Of a DNA stretch of 13,590 bases, positions 1 through 6,151 are shown in pieces. The translations under genes and the position numbers were made by a program. The first letter of the stretch is position 1. Each line of letters begins with the position of its first letter. The DNA comes from Clostridia bacterium. GTDB lineage: Bacteria; Bacillota; Clostridia; HGM11514. The stretch spans positions 1 through 13,590 of the forward strand of contig CAAENE010000257.1 of assembly GCA_900757255.1 (NCBI GenBank), in the 5' to 3' direction. The notes under the pieces were generated by a model. That model was given only the letters and a program-made list of their open reading frames with translations. It ran no database searches and had not been told where the DNA came from.

Positions 1-95
1 AAATGGTAGGGATCGTTATACAGAGTAAAGAACTTTATGCGTGCGTGGCATATCTTAAAACAATCAGTGCATACAAAGCAGTTTATTATTTCAAA

Positions 96-132
96 TTGTG
101 TCGCACTTGATCAGGTTAAATGTGCATCACAA
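96..132. repeat. Interrupted inverted repeat in the left intergenic region
   Basis: The arms TTGTG-tc-GCAC (96-106) and GTGC-at-CACAA (122-132) pair over 9 bp with a symmetric 2-nt internal loop and a 15-nt apical loop. No T-run follows on either strand, so it is not an obvious terminator. It lies just outside the palindromic repeat that starts near 139. It could be an operator or an RNA hairpin of a gene to the left of the window; function unknown. Nothing else recognisable was seen in 1-95. Confidence 0.45.
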
Positions 133-138
133 CTTAAC

Positions 139-231
139 TTATAACCTAGTCGCAGATGTCCCCCGCCTCGCGAGAAGGCGGGTTCCATTTCAGGGTTTCA
201 GCGGGGGTCATAATCCCCCGCTGAAACCCTG
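139..231 (+). repeat. Dispersed palindromic repeat, copy A
   Basis: A GC-rich intergenic element in AT-rich surroundings. Its head, TTATAACCT...ATGTCCCCC...GGCGGGTTCC...TTCA (139-192), recurs in reverse orientation at 5651-5703; by eye about 41 of 54 aligned columns match. It contains a stem cccgcc/ggcggg (162-167 with 177-182) and a perfect 17-bp hairpin (191-207 with 215-231, 7-nt loop). The second arm carries CCCCCGC followed by TGAAAC, which is also the tail of copy B. Differences between copies are concentrated in loops and variable inserts, as in REP- or MITE-like bacterial elements. No coding potential. Whether it is mobile or transcribed cannot be told from the sequence. Confidence 0.7.
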
Positions 232-232
232 A

Positions 233-301
233 GGAGCAAAGCTCCCTGCGACGGTTGCAATCGTCGCAGCGTGATTAAGCGAGCTTATCACGCTTTGCTC
301 C
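233..301 (+). other. Three-way-junction RNA-like fold beside repeat copy A
   Basis: GGAGCAAAG (233-241) pairs perfectly with CTTTGCTCC (293-301). Between them are two adjoining hairpins: CTGCGACG/CGTCGCAG (246-253 with 262-269) and CGTGAT..AAG/CTT..ATCACG (270-292, one bulged T). Only four bases (242-245) remain unpaired at the junction. The segment GTCGCAG occurs at both 149-155 and 263-269, and either could pair with CTGCGAC at 246-252, so two exclusive folds are possible. Such nested pairing suggests a structured RNA or a composite palindromic element. It matches no RNA family I know, and the strand is uncertain because DNA palindromes fold on both strands. Confidence 0.5.
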
Positions 302-340
302 GATTTAAAAATGAAATCTTCCCTAAAAGGCTTTTCAAAA

Positions 341-368
341 ATAAAACAAATATATTACTTTAATATAT
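341..368 (-). terminator. Weak A/T-stem terminator after smpB
   Basis: Immediately after the smpB stop codon, ATATATTA (350-357) pairs with TAATATAT (361-368) around a 3-nt loop. On the minus strand the stem is followed by TTGTTTTATTTTT. The position and T-tract suit an intrinsic terminator, but the stem is entirely A-T and weak; transcripts could run on into the structured block at 139-301. Confidence 0.45.
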
Positions 369-371
369 AAA

Positions 372-812
372 TTATTGCTTGATTGATCTTGCAATCCGGC
401 GTTCCGCATCTTTTTTCGCAATGGTGTCACGCTTATCATAAATTTTCTTACCTTTAGCCAATGCGACCTCCAGCTTAATCAGGCTTCCATTGAAATAAAT
501 TGATAATGGCACTAAAGTCATACCGTCCTGCTTAACCTTGCCGAATAGGCGGTTAATTTCCTTTTTATGAAGCAGCAGCCGTCTTGTACGAAGCGGGTCT
601 TTATTAAAAATATTGCCCTTTTCATAGGGACTGATATGCATTCCATGGATATATGCCTGACCTTCCTTGATGTCTACATAGGAATCCTTCAGGTTGACGT
701 GGCCAAGCCGGATAGACTTTACTTCTGTACCGACAAGTTCAATTCCCGCTTCAATCGTTTCTTCAATAAAATAATCGTGTCGGGCCTTTTTGTTGAGTGC
801 AATTACTTTCAT
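372..812 (-). CDS. smpB: SsrA-binding protein SmpB
   Basis: SmpB binds tmRNA (SsrA) and delivers it to stalled ribosomes in trans-translation. The 146-residue length is normal for the family. The N-terminal signature NKKARHDYFIEETIEAGIEL runs into GTEVKS, the start of the OB-fold that grips the tRNA-like domain of tmRNA. The basic C-terminal tail (GKKIYDKR, then AKKDAERRIAR) is intact; in the family it enters the mRNA channel and mimics an anticodon stem. The ATG follows AGAGG at about 6 nt spacing. It lies 43 bp after rnr on the same strand, the usual Firmicute rnr-smpB pairing, so co-transcription is likely. ssrA, often next in line, is not seen in the 371 bases downstream. Confidence 0.97.
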   Translation of the reverse strand: MKVIALNKKARHDYFIEETIEAGIELVGTEVKSIRLGHVNLKDSYVDIKEGQAYIHGMHISPYEKGNIFNKDPLRTRRLLLHKKEINRLFGKVKQDGMTLVPLSIYFNGSLIKLEVALAKGKKIYDKRDTIAKKDAERRIARSIKQ

Positions 813-855
813 AGCAACCTCTGTTTCAAATATAGTTCTCTATTCAAGCTATCTG

Positions 856-2943
856 TTATACCGTTTCAAAGTCAATCTTGCTGTCCTGTACAGCAGTAAC
901 ACGTATCCGTACCTCATCTCCAAGACGATAGGTGTTTTTAGTGCGTTCCCCGATCAAGGTCAGGTTTTCAGAGTCAAAGATATAATAGTCATCATCCAGC
1001 GTTGTGATATGCACCAGTCCTTCAACTGTGTTGGGAAGTTCAGCAAAAAAACCAAATGCAGTGACCGAGCTGATAACAGCATCGAACTCCTCCCCGATAT
1101 ACTGCTGCATATATTCTGCTTTTTTGATGTCCTCAAAGTCCCTTTCCGCATCCTCTGCAATCTGTTCGCAAACAGAAAGGTGCTCGGCAGCTGTCCTGAT
1201 AGAATCAGCCAGTTTTTTTTCATTTTTGATACCGCTGCCCAGCAGCATTTTCAGCACACGGTGGACAATGAGGTCAGGATACCTTCGAATCGGCGAGGTA
1301 AAATGGCAGTAATATTTAGCTGCCAGCCCGAAGTGGCCCTTATTTTCCTCGCTGTATTTCGCTTTCATCAAGGAGCGAAGCATCAAGGTCTGCAAAATCA
1401 TTTCCTCTTTTTGACCCTTGCATTTTTTTAAAATATCTGCAAACATTTTAGGTCTTAGTTCATTTTGACTTTTCAGGGGGTATCCTAAATTATATGCTAC
1501 TTTTGCAAAATTTGCAACCTTTTCTTCATCCGGCAGTTCATGAACCCGATAGATAAACGGTTTTGAAAGCCAAAATACATGTTCAGCAATGGTTTCGTTG
1601 GCACAAAGCATAAATTCTTCAATGATTTTATTGGAAATCGTGATTTCATATTTTTGAATATCTATCGGTTTTCCCGATTCATCCAGAATGATTTTCGCTT
1701 CCGGAAAATCAAAATCGATACTGCCGCGCCTGTCCCGCTTTGACCTCAAAATGTTCGCCAGCTGTTCTGCATCCTTCAGCATCGGGTAAATATGCCGGTA
1801 TTGTTCGATCAGCTCTTTGTCGCCCTCCAGTATGGCGGTGACGGTATGGTATGTCATTCGCTCGGTAGAATTGATAATCGACTTGTGAATCGAATAATCA
1901 ACTACCTTACCAGATGCGTCAACCTCGCAGATGAGGGACATAGTAAGCCGGTCTACATGAGGATGCAGAGAGCAAAGGCTGTTCGAAAGCTTAGTCGGAA
2001 GCATCGGGATAACCTTTTCCGGAAAATAGACCGACGTTCCCCGCTTATACGCTTCCTTGTCGATCGCAGAATCTTTTTTTACATAATGGCTGACGTCCGC
2101 AATATGCACGCCTAATTGGTAATTCCCGTTTGAAAGATGCTTGACAGAAATGGCATCGTCCAAATCTCTTGCGTCTTCCCCGTCAATCGTAATGATACAC
2201 TCCTTGCGCAGGTCAAGCCGCCCTCTCAGGTCATCAATTACATCGGGGATAGCCTCCGCCTGAGCCAAAACCTTTGGCGGGAAGGAGCTTTGCAGGCCGT
2301 ACTGCCGTAAAACAGCCAGCATTTTTGTATCGTTCGATTCCGGAAACCCTAAAATTTCAATGACTTTACCCTCCGGATTTCTGCCTGGTTTGCCATAATC
2401 TGTGATCTTCGCAACAACAATCTGACCGTTTCGAGCCTTTAACGTATCCTTTTTTGAAATAAAGATATCAGTGCCCATACGTTTATCCTGGGGCACGACA
2501 AAAGCAAAATTTCTGCTGCTTTCAAACCGCCCTACAACAGTGTCAGCAACATGCTGAATAATTTTAGTAATTTCGCCCTCGCGGCGTTTTCCGTCCCTGG
2601 CGTTTTGAAAAACCCGCACCATAACAATATCCTTGTGCATAGCGCCCATACTGTTCTCTGCAGAAATAAAGATATCGGCATCTTCTCCCTCGGGCGTCAC
2701 AAAACCAAAGCCTTTCTCATTCCGGCTGAATTCACCTGATACAAACCCAAGGTTCTTTACCGGCATAAACCGGGATTTTTTTGTCTTAACAACCTTCCCC
2801 TCGTCAATCAACTCCTCTAAAATCCTGCTAAATTGCGCTTCATCCGTTGTCGGAACATCCAGCACTAATTTTAATTCTTCGTATTTCAAGGGGACATAAC
2901 TTTTCTGGCTCATAAACTGCCAGATTTTTTCTTTTCTGTTCAT
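856..2943 (-). CDS. rnr: Ribonuclease R (3'-5' exoribonuclease, RNB family)
   Basis: RNase R degrades structured RNA processively from the 3' end, and in other bacteria acts with SmpB-tmRNA on non-stop mRNA. Order of parts: winged-helix-like N-terminus (about 1-65), two cold-shock/OB domains (about 70-220), RNB catalytic domain (about 245-580) and S1 domain (about 617-695). The RNB metal-binding aspartates fall in IDGEDARDLDDA (D254, D260, D262, D263), and HIADVSHYV is present. I chose the ATG at 2943 (GGAAAGGA a few bases upstream). An in-frame GTG 39 bp earlier lies inside a terminator hairpin and is unlikely. At 695 residues the protein is shorter than the B. subtilis or E. coli enzymes, and it ends directly after the S1 domain without their lysine-rich tail. 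Confidence 0.96.
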   Translation of the reverse strand: MNRKEKIWQFMSQKSYVPLKYEELKLVLDVPTTDEAQFSRILEELIDEGKVVKTKKSRFMPVKNLGFVSGEFSRNEKGFGFVTPEGEDADIFISAENSMGAMHKDIVMVRVFQNARDGKRREGEITKIIQHVADTVVGRFESSRNFAFVVPQDKRMGTDIFISKKDTLKARNGQIVVAKITDYGKPGRNPEGKVIEILGFPESNDTKMLAVLRQYGLQSSFPPKVLAQAEAIPDVIDDLRGRLDLRKECIITIDGEDARDLDDAISVKHLSNGNYQLGVHIADVSHYVKKDSAIDKEAYKRGTSVYFPEKVIPMLPTKLSNSLCSLHPHVDRLTMSLICEVDASGKVVDYSIHKSIINSTERMTYHTVTAILEGDKELIEQYRHIYPMLKDAEQLANILRSKRDRRGSIDFDFPEAKIILDESGKPIDIQKYEITISNKIIEEFMLCANETIAEHVFWLSKPFIYRVHELPDEEKVANFAKVAYNLGYPLKSQNELRPKMFADILKKCKGQKEEMILQTLMLRSLMKAKYSEENKGHFGLAAKYYCHFTSPIRRYPDLIVHRVLKMLLGSGIKNEKKLADSIRTAAEHLSVCEQIAEDAERDFEDIKKAEYMQQYIGEEFDAVISSVTAFGFFAELPNTVEGLVHITTLDDDYYIFDSENLTLIGERTKNTYRLGDEVRIRVTAVQDSKIDFETV

Positions 2944-2971
2944 AATAGTCCTTTCCGCAAAATGAAAGCAT

Positions 2972-2998
2972 AAAAAAACCACACATATTGTGTGGTTT
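2972..2998 (-). terminator. Intrinsic terminator between secG and rnr
   Basis: On the minus strand a 10-bp stem AAACCACACA/TGTGTGGTTT (2989-2998 with 2976-2985, 3-nt loop) is followed by a run of T (2972-2978). This is a textbook rho-independent terminator 8 bp after the secG stop and about 29 bp before the rnr start. No room remains for a separate promoter between it and rnr, so rnr-smpB must be fed by read-through or by a promoter inside or upstream of secG. Partial termination could set a lower level of rnr-smpB than of secG. Confidence 0.85.
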
Positions 2999-3005
2999 CA
3001 ATCAA

Positions 3006-3236
3006 TCACATAAAGAACGCAAGAACAACTGCTAAAACAATAAAAGCAACTGCGCAAACGGTCGTCCATTTGGAAAGGAGAGCATCCATTGTCCGGGCTT
3101 TATTTTTACCAAAAAAGGTTTCAGCGCCGCCAGCAATGCTTCCTGACAATCCAGCCTGTTTTCCGGACTGGAGAAGGACGATAGCGATCAATATCACACA
3201 CACAATAATATATACTATTTTTAATGCTAATGACAT
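3006..3236 (-). CDS. secG: Preprotein translocase subunit SecG
   Basis: SecG is the small membrane subunit that assists SecYE and SecA in protein export. At 76 residues it has the family's usual size, with two membrane segments (about 4-23 and 56-75) and the cytoplasmic loop LLQSGKQAGLSGSIAGGAETFFG, which is typical of SecG. The ATG follows GGAGG by about 8 nt. It is the first gene after a strong promoter (3269-3297) and is followed by an intrinsic terminator and then rnr and smpB. secG-rnr-smpB is a conserved order in many Firmicutes, which supports the call for this short protein. Confidence 0.95.
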   Translation of the reverse strand: MSLALKIVYIIVCVILIAIVLLQSGKQAGLSGSIAGGAETFFGKNKARTMDALLSKWTTVCAVAFIVLAVVLAFFM

Positions 3237-3268
3237 TTTTTATACCTCCAAAACTGATTTGCCTGATG

Positions 3269-3297
3269 ATTATATCACTTCCCGCAGGAAAATGCAA
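3269..3297 (-). promoter_or_regulatory. Sigma-A-type promoter for secG
   Basis: On the minus strand TTGCAT (-35, 3292-3297) and TATAAT (-10, 3269-3274) are separated by exactly 17 bp and lie about 33 bp upstream of the secG start. This is the best promoter match for the secG-rnr-smpB block. It starts about 23 bp after the stop codon of the kinase gene upstream, where I see no clear terminator, so read-through from the GH26-kinase pair may also reach secG. Confidence 0.75.
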
Positions 3298-3319
3298 GGC
3301 TTTTTTTAAATTATGTTAT

Positions 3320-3823
3320 CTAATACTTGCCTGTCACCGCTTTTAGAACAGCCTGGGCCGTTTCTTCAAGACAAAGGCCGGAGCAATTTACTGTGATATC
3401 CGCGTACTTTTGATAAAGCGGATACCGCTCGTCAAAAATATCGTCCAGTGAATTAGCAGGGTCAGCCGCAATACCGCGGGTGGCAAAATTACGAATGCGT
3501 TTTTTCAGCTCTTTGAGCGGTACATCTAAAAAAACGGCGGTGCCTGTTTGTTTTAAATGCTGCATGGCATTCTGTCCAAATACGGCGCTTCCACCGGTGG
3601 CAATTACCGTATTTCGAAACTCCTGTTTTAAAATCACGGCTTCCTCCAGCAAAAGGAATTGACTGATCCCAACTTTTTCAATCGTTTTCCAAAGAAGCTC
3701 TCCGGTCTGATTTTGAATCAAAAGGTCGGTATCAGCAAAATCCATTTGCAGCATTTTGGCACATAGAACACCAACCGTACTTTTTCCAGCGCCCGGCATA
3801 CCAATTAAAATCAAATTATTCAC
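3320..3823 (-). CDS. Shikimate-kinase-family kinase, divergent
   Basis: A 167-residue P-loop kinase of shikimate-kinase size and layout. Visible parts: Walker A GMPGAGKS (8-15), DTD (31-33), GGS (77-79, where shikimate kinases have GGG), TRGIA in the lid (R116) and ERYPLYQKYAD (R133, equivalent to the conserved C-terminal arginine). The FR motif that supplies a shikimate-contacting arginine is instead FL (F56-L57). Family membership is secure, but the substrate is less so. I chose GTG at 3823 because GGAGGAGG precedes it and the Walker A then sits at the usual distance; the upstream reading frame lies inside the GH26 gene. It overlaps the end of that gene by 8 bp, implying translational coupling. 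No other aromatic-pathway gene is nearby. Confidence 0.8.
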   Translation of the reverse strand: MNNLILIGMPGAGKSTVGVLCAKMLQMDFADTDLLIQNQTGELLWKTIEKVGISQFLLLEEAVILKQEFRNTVIATGGSAVFGQNAMQHLKQTGTAVFLDVPLKELKKRIRNFATRGIAADPANSLDDIFDERYPLYQKYADITVNCSGLCLEETAQAVLKAVTGKY

Positions 3824-5513
3824 CGGGTTCCTCCTCCGGCAGACGGGATGAGGGTACCTTTCCGTCAAAACCGTCGCGGAATGCCTGAACAGTTTCTTCC
3901 GTTTCGTCCATAAAATAAGGGCGTGCAACAATACTTTCCCTGCCTTCACGGAAATCCCAGTCGCCGAAACTGAACCAAACAGCAGCTTTGATGTTTTTAT
4001 ATTGTTTGATATCGGCAAACATATTACGAATCCAGTTCGGCTTATTGCCGCCATAGGAACTGCAAGAGAATTCTGTAATCATCCAGGGCAGATTCCCGAA
4101 ATTCTCGGTATACAGCGTTTCACATTCATCATAGATATCTTTAAAGGACCGCCATACCTCCGCGCTGACCTCCTCATAATAATTCCCGGTGTTGTATCCG
4201 GTGATACCTAAGACCTGAATCTGATCATTGCCGGGATAATACCGCAGATAATTATTCCAAAGGTTGGGCGGGTAATCTCCGTACTGGGGATTAAAAATCC
4301 ATATAACATTCTGAACGCCTTCTTCTTTAAATATACGGAATACGCGTTCATGGATCGCTTTATAGATATCCGGGTCACACAGGGTCACCATCCCGGAATA
4401 GCTGGTCCAGTCAGTGTTCATTTCATTGTTGAGACGGAACAGGATAGGGTGCCCGAAATCCCGTATTTTTTGAGCAAACTGGCGGATGACATCATCTTTT
4501 TGACCATCCAGAACTTCAAAGTTTGGATTTTTACTGGAATCCAGCCCGGCATTATCCACCGTGGAAATCTGGAGCGTCAGTTCAACCGCTTTCCCCTGCT
4601 CGTAAGCCTCCTGCATTGCCTTGACAGGAGGATTAGGAGAAAGATAGGTATACCCCATGACCAGCGGGAAGGTAAACTCCACCTTTTCCTCCAGCGTGCG
4701 GATATCTTCGCGCATTCCGTCGTCATCCAACAATTTATGGGTATACGCGCCCCACATAACCTCATCACGGTTACAAAAATCCTGGTAAAACTGAGCTGTT
4801 TCCTCATTCCAGTCCGGCAATACCGGCTCGGATGTAAATTGATAGGTAGCTTTCCCTTTTGGTTTGATGATAGTGAACGATTCCAATATCCGTTCAATTT
4901 CTTTTATATCATATTCCCGGCACCGAATCAGCAGCCGATAGTAACCCTGCTGTTCATTGGGGTTTTTAAGGTAAGCATAGGTATAATAATTCTTTTCTAT
5001 TTCACTTCCCGGATAAGGGGTACGGTGCAATGAAATCAAGCGGATGTCCTGCCCTCCGATTTTCCTCGTCGTATCCTCTAAGCATTCTATCTGGTTCGCT
5101 TTTTGATACTCAGGACTGGTGATAAACCGGTTATTATAATGCGCGATATAACCGTCCACATCCTCGTAAGGGGAACGCTCCTTGGAAATATCGATTTTAT
5201 AATTTTCATTTTCCGCCACAACGGTAAACATACTCATCGAAAGATCAAAGGTACAGTCTTTCGGCAGGTCAACATGATAACCATTTGGATAATCCACTAA
5301 CCGGATACCGTCCTCATACTGATAAGAAATCTTAACATCGCGCAAATAATCGAGGGCAGACTTGTCCGCAATCTGCTCACAATTATAATAGTATTTTTCT
5401 TCCAGAACTCTCTCCCCGGACCTTTTATATTCGGTCCCGGAACGAAAATACAGCGCTGCTGCAACGACCGCGATGAAAACCACCGCCAAAACGGAAATAA
5501 CGATTTTTTTCAT
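3816..5513 (-). CDS. Membrane-anchored GH26-type glycoside hydrolase
   Basis: A 565-residue protein with an N-terminal hydrophobic segment (about 4-23) after MKK, acting as a signal anchor or signal peptide; no lipobox is seen. Residues about 30-230 form an unrecognised extracellular region. Residues about 240-545 look like a GH26 (alpha/beta)8 barrel: RLNNEMNTDW holds the probable acid/base E364, and WMITEFS the probable nucleophile E481, with further tryptophan/aromatic motifs such as WIFNP and WFSFGDW. GH26 enzymes are mostly beta-mannanases, but some act on xylan or mixed-linkage glucan, so the substrate is open. The ATG follows GGGGAGGA at about 5 nt. The stop overlaps the kinase gene, so the two probably form an operon, an odd pairing. 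Confidence 0.75.
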   Translation of the reverse strand: MKKIVISVLAVVFIAVVAAALYFRSGTEYKRSGERVLEEKYYYNCEQIADKSALDYLRDVKISYQYEDGIRLVDYPNGYHVDLPKDCTFDLSMSMFTVVAENENYKIDISKERSPYEDVDGYIAHYNNRFITSPEYQKANQIECLEDTTRKIGGQDIRLISLHRTPYPGSEIEKNYYTYAYLKNPNEQQGYYRLLIRCREYDIKEIERILESFTIIKPKGKATYQFTSEPVLPDWNEETAQFYQDFCNRDEVMWGAYTHKLLDDDGMREDIRTLEEKVEFTFPLVMGYTYLSPNPPVKAMQEAYEQGKAVELTLQISTVDNAGLDSSKNPNFEVLDGQKDDVIRQFAQKIRDFGHPILFRLNNEMNTDWTSYSGMVTLCDPDIYKAIHERVFRIFKEEGVQNVIWIFNPQYGDYPPNLWNNYLRYYPGNDQIQVLGITGYNTGNYYEEVSAEVWRSFKDIYDECETLYTENFGNLPWMITEFSCSSYGGNKPNWIRNMFADIKQYKNIKAAVWFSFGDWDFREGRESIVARPYFMDETEETVQAFRDGFDGKVPSSRLPEEEPGE

Positions 5514-5546
5514 AATTCCTCCCCTTTATAACAAGATTCCATTAAG

Positions 5547-5573
5547 AGTTTTTGTGTGTCAAGCACAAAAACT
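5547..5573. repeat. Inverted repeat upstream of the GH26 gene
   Basis: AGTTTTTGTG (5547-5556) and CACAAAAACT (5564-5573) form a perfect 10-bp stem with a 7-nt loop, 34-60 bp upstream of the GH26 start. Neither strand has a T-run after it, so it is a poor terminator. On the minus strand the loop region reads TTGACA, a possible -35 element for the GH26 gene, but no good -10 stands 16-18 bp from it. An operator overlapping a weak promoter is possible. Confidence 0.4.
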
Positions 5574-5582
5574 TCCTAAATG

Positions 5583-5703
5583 GCGTTTCAACCTCGCGAA
5601 GCGGGGGAGGGTCTGACCCCTAGGTCATATATGCCCGCCGCCCGGCTCTATGAAGCGGAACCCGCCACCTATAGAGGTGGGGGACATATCAGCAAGGTTA
5701 TAA
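5583..5703 (-). repeat. Dispersed palindromic repeat, copy B
   Basis: Reverse-oriented relative of the element at 139-231. Read on the minus strand it begins TTATAACCT (5703-5695), continues ATGTCCCCC, a hairpin ccacct/aggtgg with loop atag, then GGCGGGTTCC and TTCA (ends 5651). It closes with CCCCCGC (5607-5601) and TGAAAC (5590-5585). Between head and tail lies an unrelated insert with its own small palindromes, such as TGACC/GGTCA around 5614-5626. Shared ends with variable centres support a true repeat family rather than chance GC-rich hairpins. It sits in the gap between divergent genes GH26 and spoIVB; no ORF runs through it credibly. Confidence 0.7.
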
Positions 5704-5849
5704 AAAACTGCAAATTTAATCAAAATTTAGTTTCAACACCATTGTTTTTTTATTGTATCATAAAATTATGTACATTTCTACTATTTTGTACAAGAGTTGG
5801 AAATCTTCTAAATAATCAGTTTTTAAAAAACACTATCAAATTTTGAGGA

Positions 5850-5924
5850 ATGAATCGTGCCTCCTTTATAGATACATTAAGAAAAAATAAGCATGTGAAT
5901 CCATCTAGCTATAGAAAAATTTAA
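5850..5924 (+). CDS. Possible 24-residue small ORF or gene remnant
   Basis: ATG at 5850 opens a short frame encoding MNRASFIDTLRKNKHVNPSS and four more residues, ending in TAA 21 bp before a strong terminator hairpin. GAGG precedes the ATG but only 1-2 nt away, which is closer than ideal. The peptide is basic and polar with no membrane segment. I do not recognise it. It could be a real small protein, the tail of a decayed gene whose terminator survives, or chance. The 5704-5849 stretch upstream is AT-rich, with two TGTACA palindromes (5769-5774 and 5787-5792) and no clear promoter. Confidence 0.2.
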   Translation: MNRASFIDTLRKNKHVNPSSYRKI

Positions 5925-5944
5925 TTTTATTGATGAATATATCC

Positions 5945-5979
5945 AAAAAGCAAAGACCAGTTTGTCTTTGCTTTTTTTC
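5945..5979 (+). terminator. Strong intrinsic terminator in the GH26-spoIVB gap
   Basis: AAAAAGCAAAGAC and GTCTTTGCTTTTT form a 13-bp stem around the loop CAGTTT, followed on the plus strand by further T residues. The A-run on the other side gives some activity on the minus strand too. No confident gene precedes it on the plus strand, so it either ends an unseen short transcript (see the small ORF at 5850-5924) or is left over from a lost gene. Confidence 0.8.
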
Positions 5980-6054
5980 TTGTAACGATTAACATTTAAA
6001 TACCAAAACGGCTTTATACTGAAATATTTTTATCTGCGGCACTATTAATTGTTA

Positions 6055-6084
6055 GCATATGAAAAGCCGATTTCGGAAATCTTA
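6055..6084 (+). promoter_or_regulatory. Candidate sigma-G promoter of spoIVB
   Basis: GCATA (6055-6059) fits the forespore sigma-G/sigma-F -35 pattern, and AATCTTA (6078-6084) matches four of five specified bases of the CATnnTA -10, at 18-bp spacing, about 45 bp before the ribosome site. spoIVB is a sigma-G (and sigma-F) target in Bacillus, so the match is expected by function, but short degenerate sites like this arise by chance in AT-rich DNA. Confidence 0.4.
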
Positions 6085-6151
6085 ATAAGGACGAAAGATT
6101 CTCGTCATTCTGATTTTTCAATTTTTAAAGGAGGAATGGAGCGTGGAATAA

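Noticed and set aside
1..371. Possible ssrA (tmRNA) downstream of smpB
   Set aside because: ssrA often follows smpB, but neither the conserved tRNA-like 3' end with a T-loop and acceptor nor an ANDxxxALAA-type tag frame is visible on either strand here. The structured block is better explained as palindromic repeats.
790..1431. 213-codon plus-strand frame opposite rnr
   Set aside because: It lies antisense to the conserved RNB and S1 domains of RNase R, has no ribosome site, and its protein has no recognisable features.
2944..2982. Longer RNase R starting at GTG 2982
   Set aside because: The extension would start inside a terminator hairpin and has no ribosome site; ATG 2943 has GGAAAGGA and gives the family N-terminus.
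3824..4054. Longer kinase with 77 extra N-terminal residues
   Set aside because: The extension is the GH26 coding region in another frame, and the GTG at 3823 has a strong ribosome site and places the P-loop correctly.
4350..5033. 227-codon plus-strand frame opposite the GH26 gene
   Set aside because: Antisense to a gene with catalytic motifs, upstream ribosome site and signal segment; the frame is a by-product of the opposite strand's codon use.
5580..5846. 88-codon frame running through repeat copy B
   Set aside because: The first third is the GC-rich palindromic repeat translated, the rest AT-rich intergenic DNA; no ribosome site.
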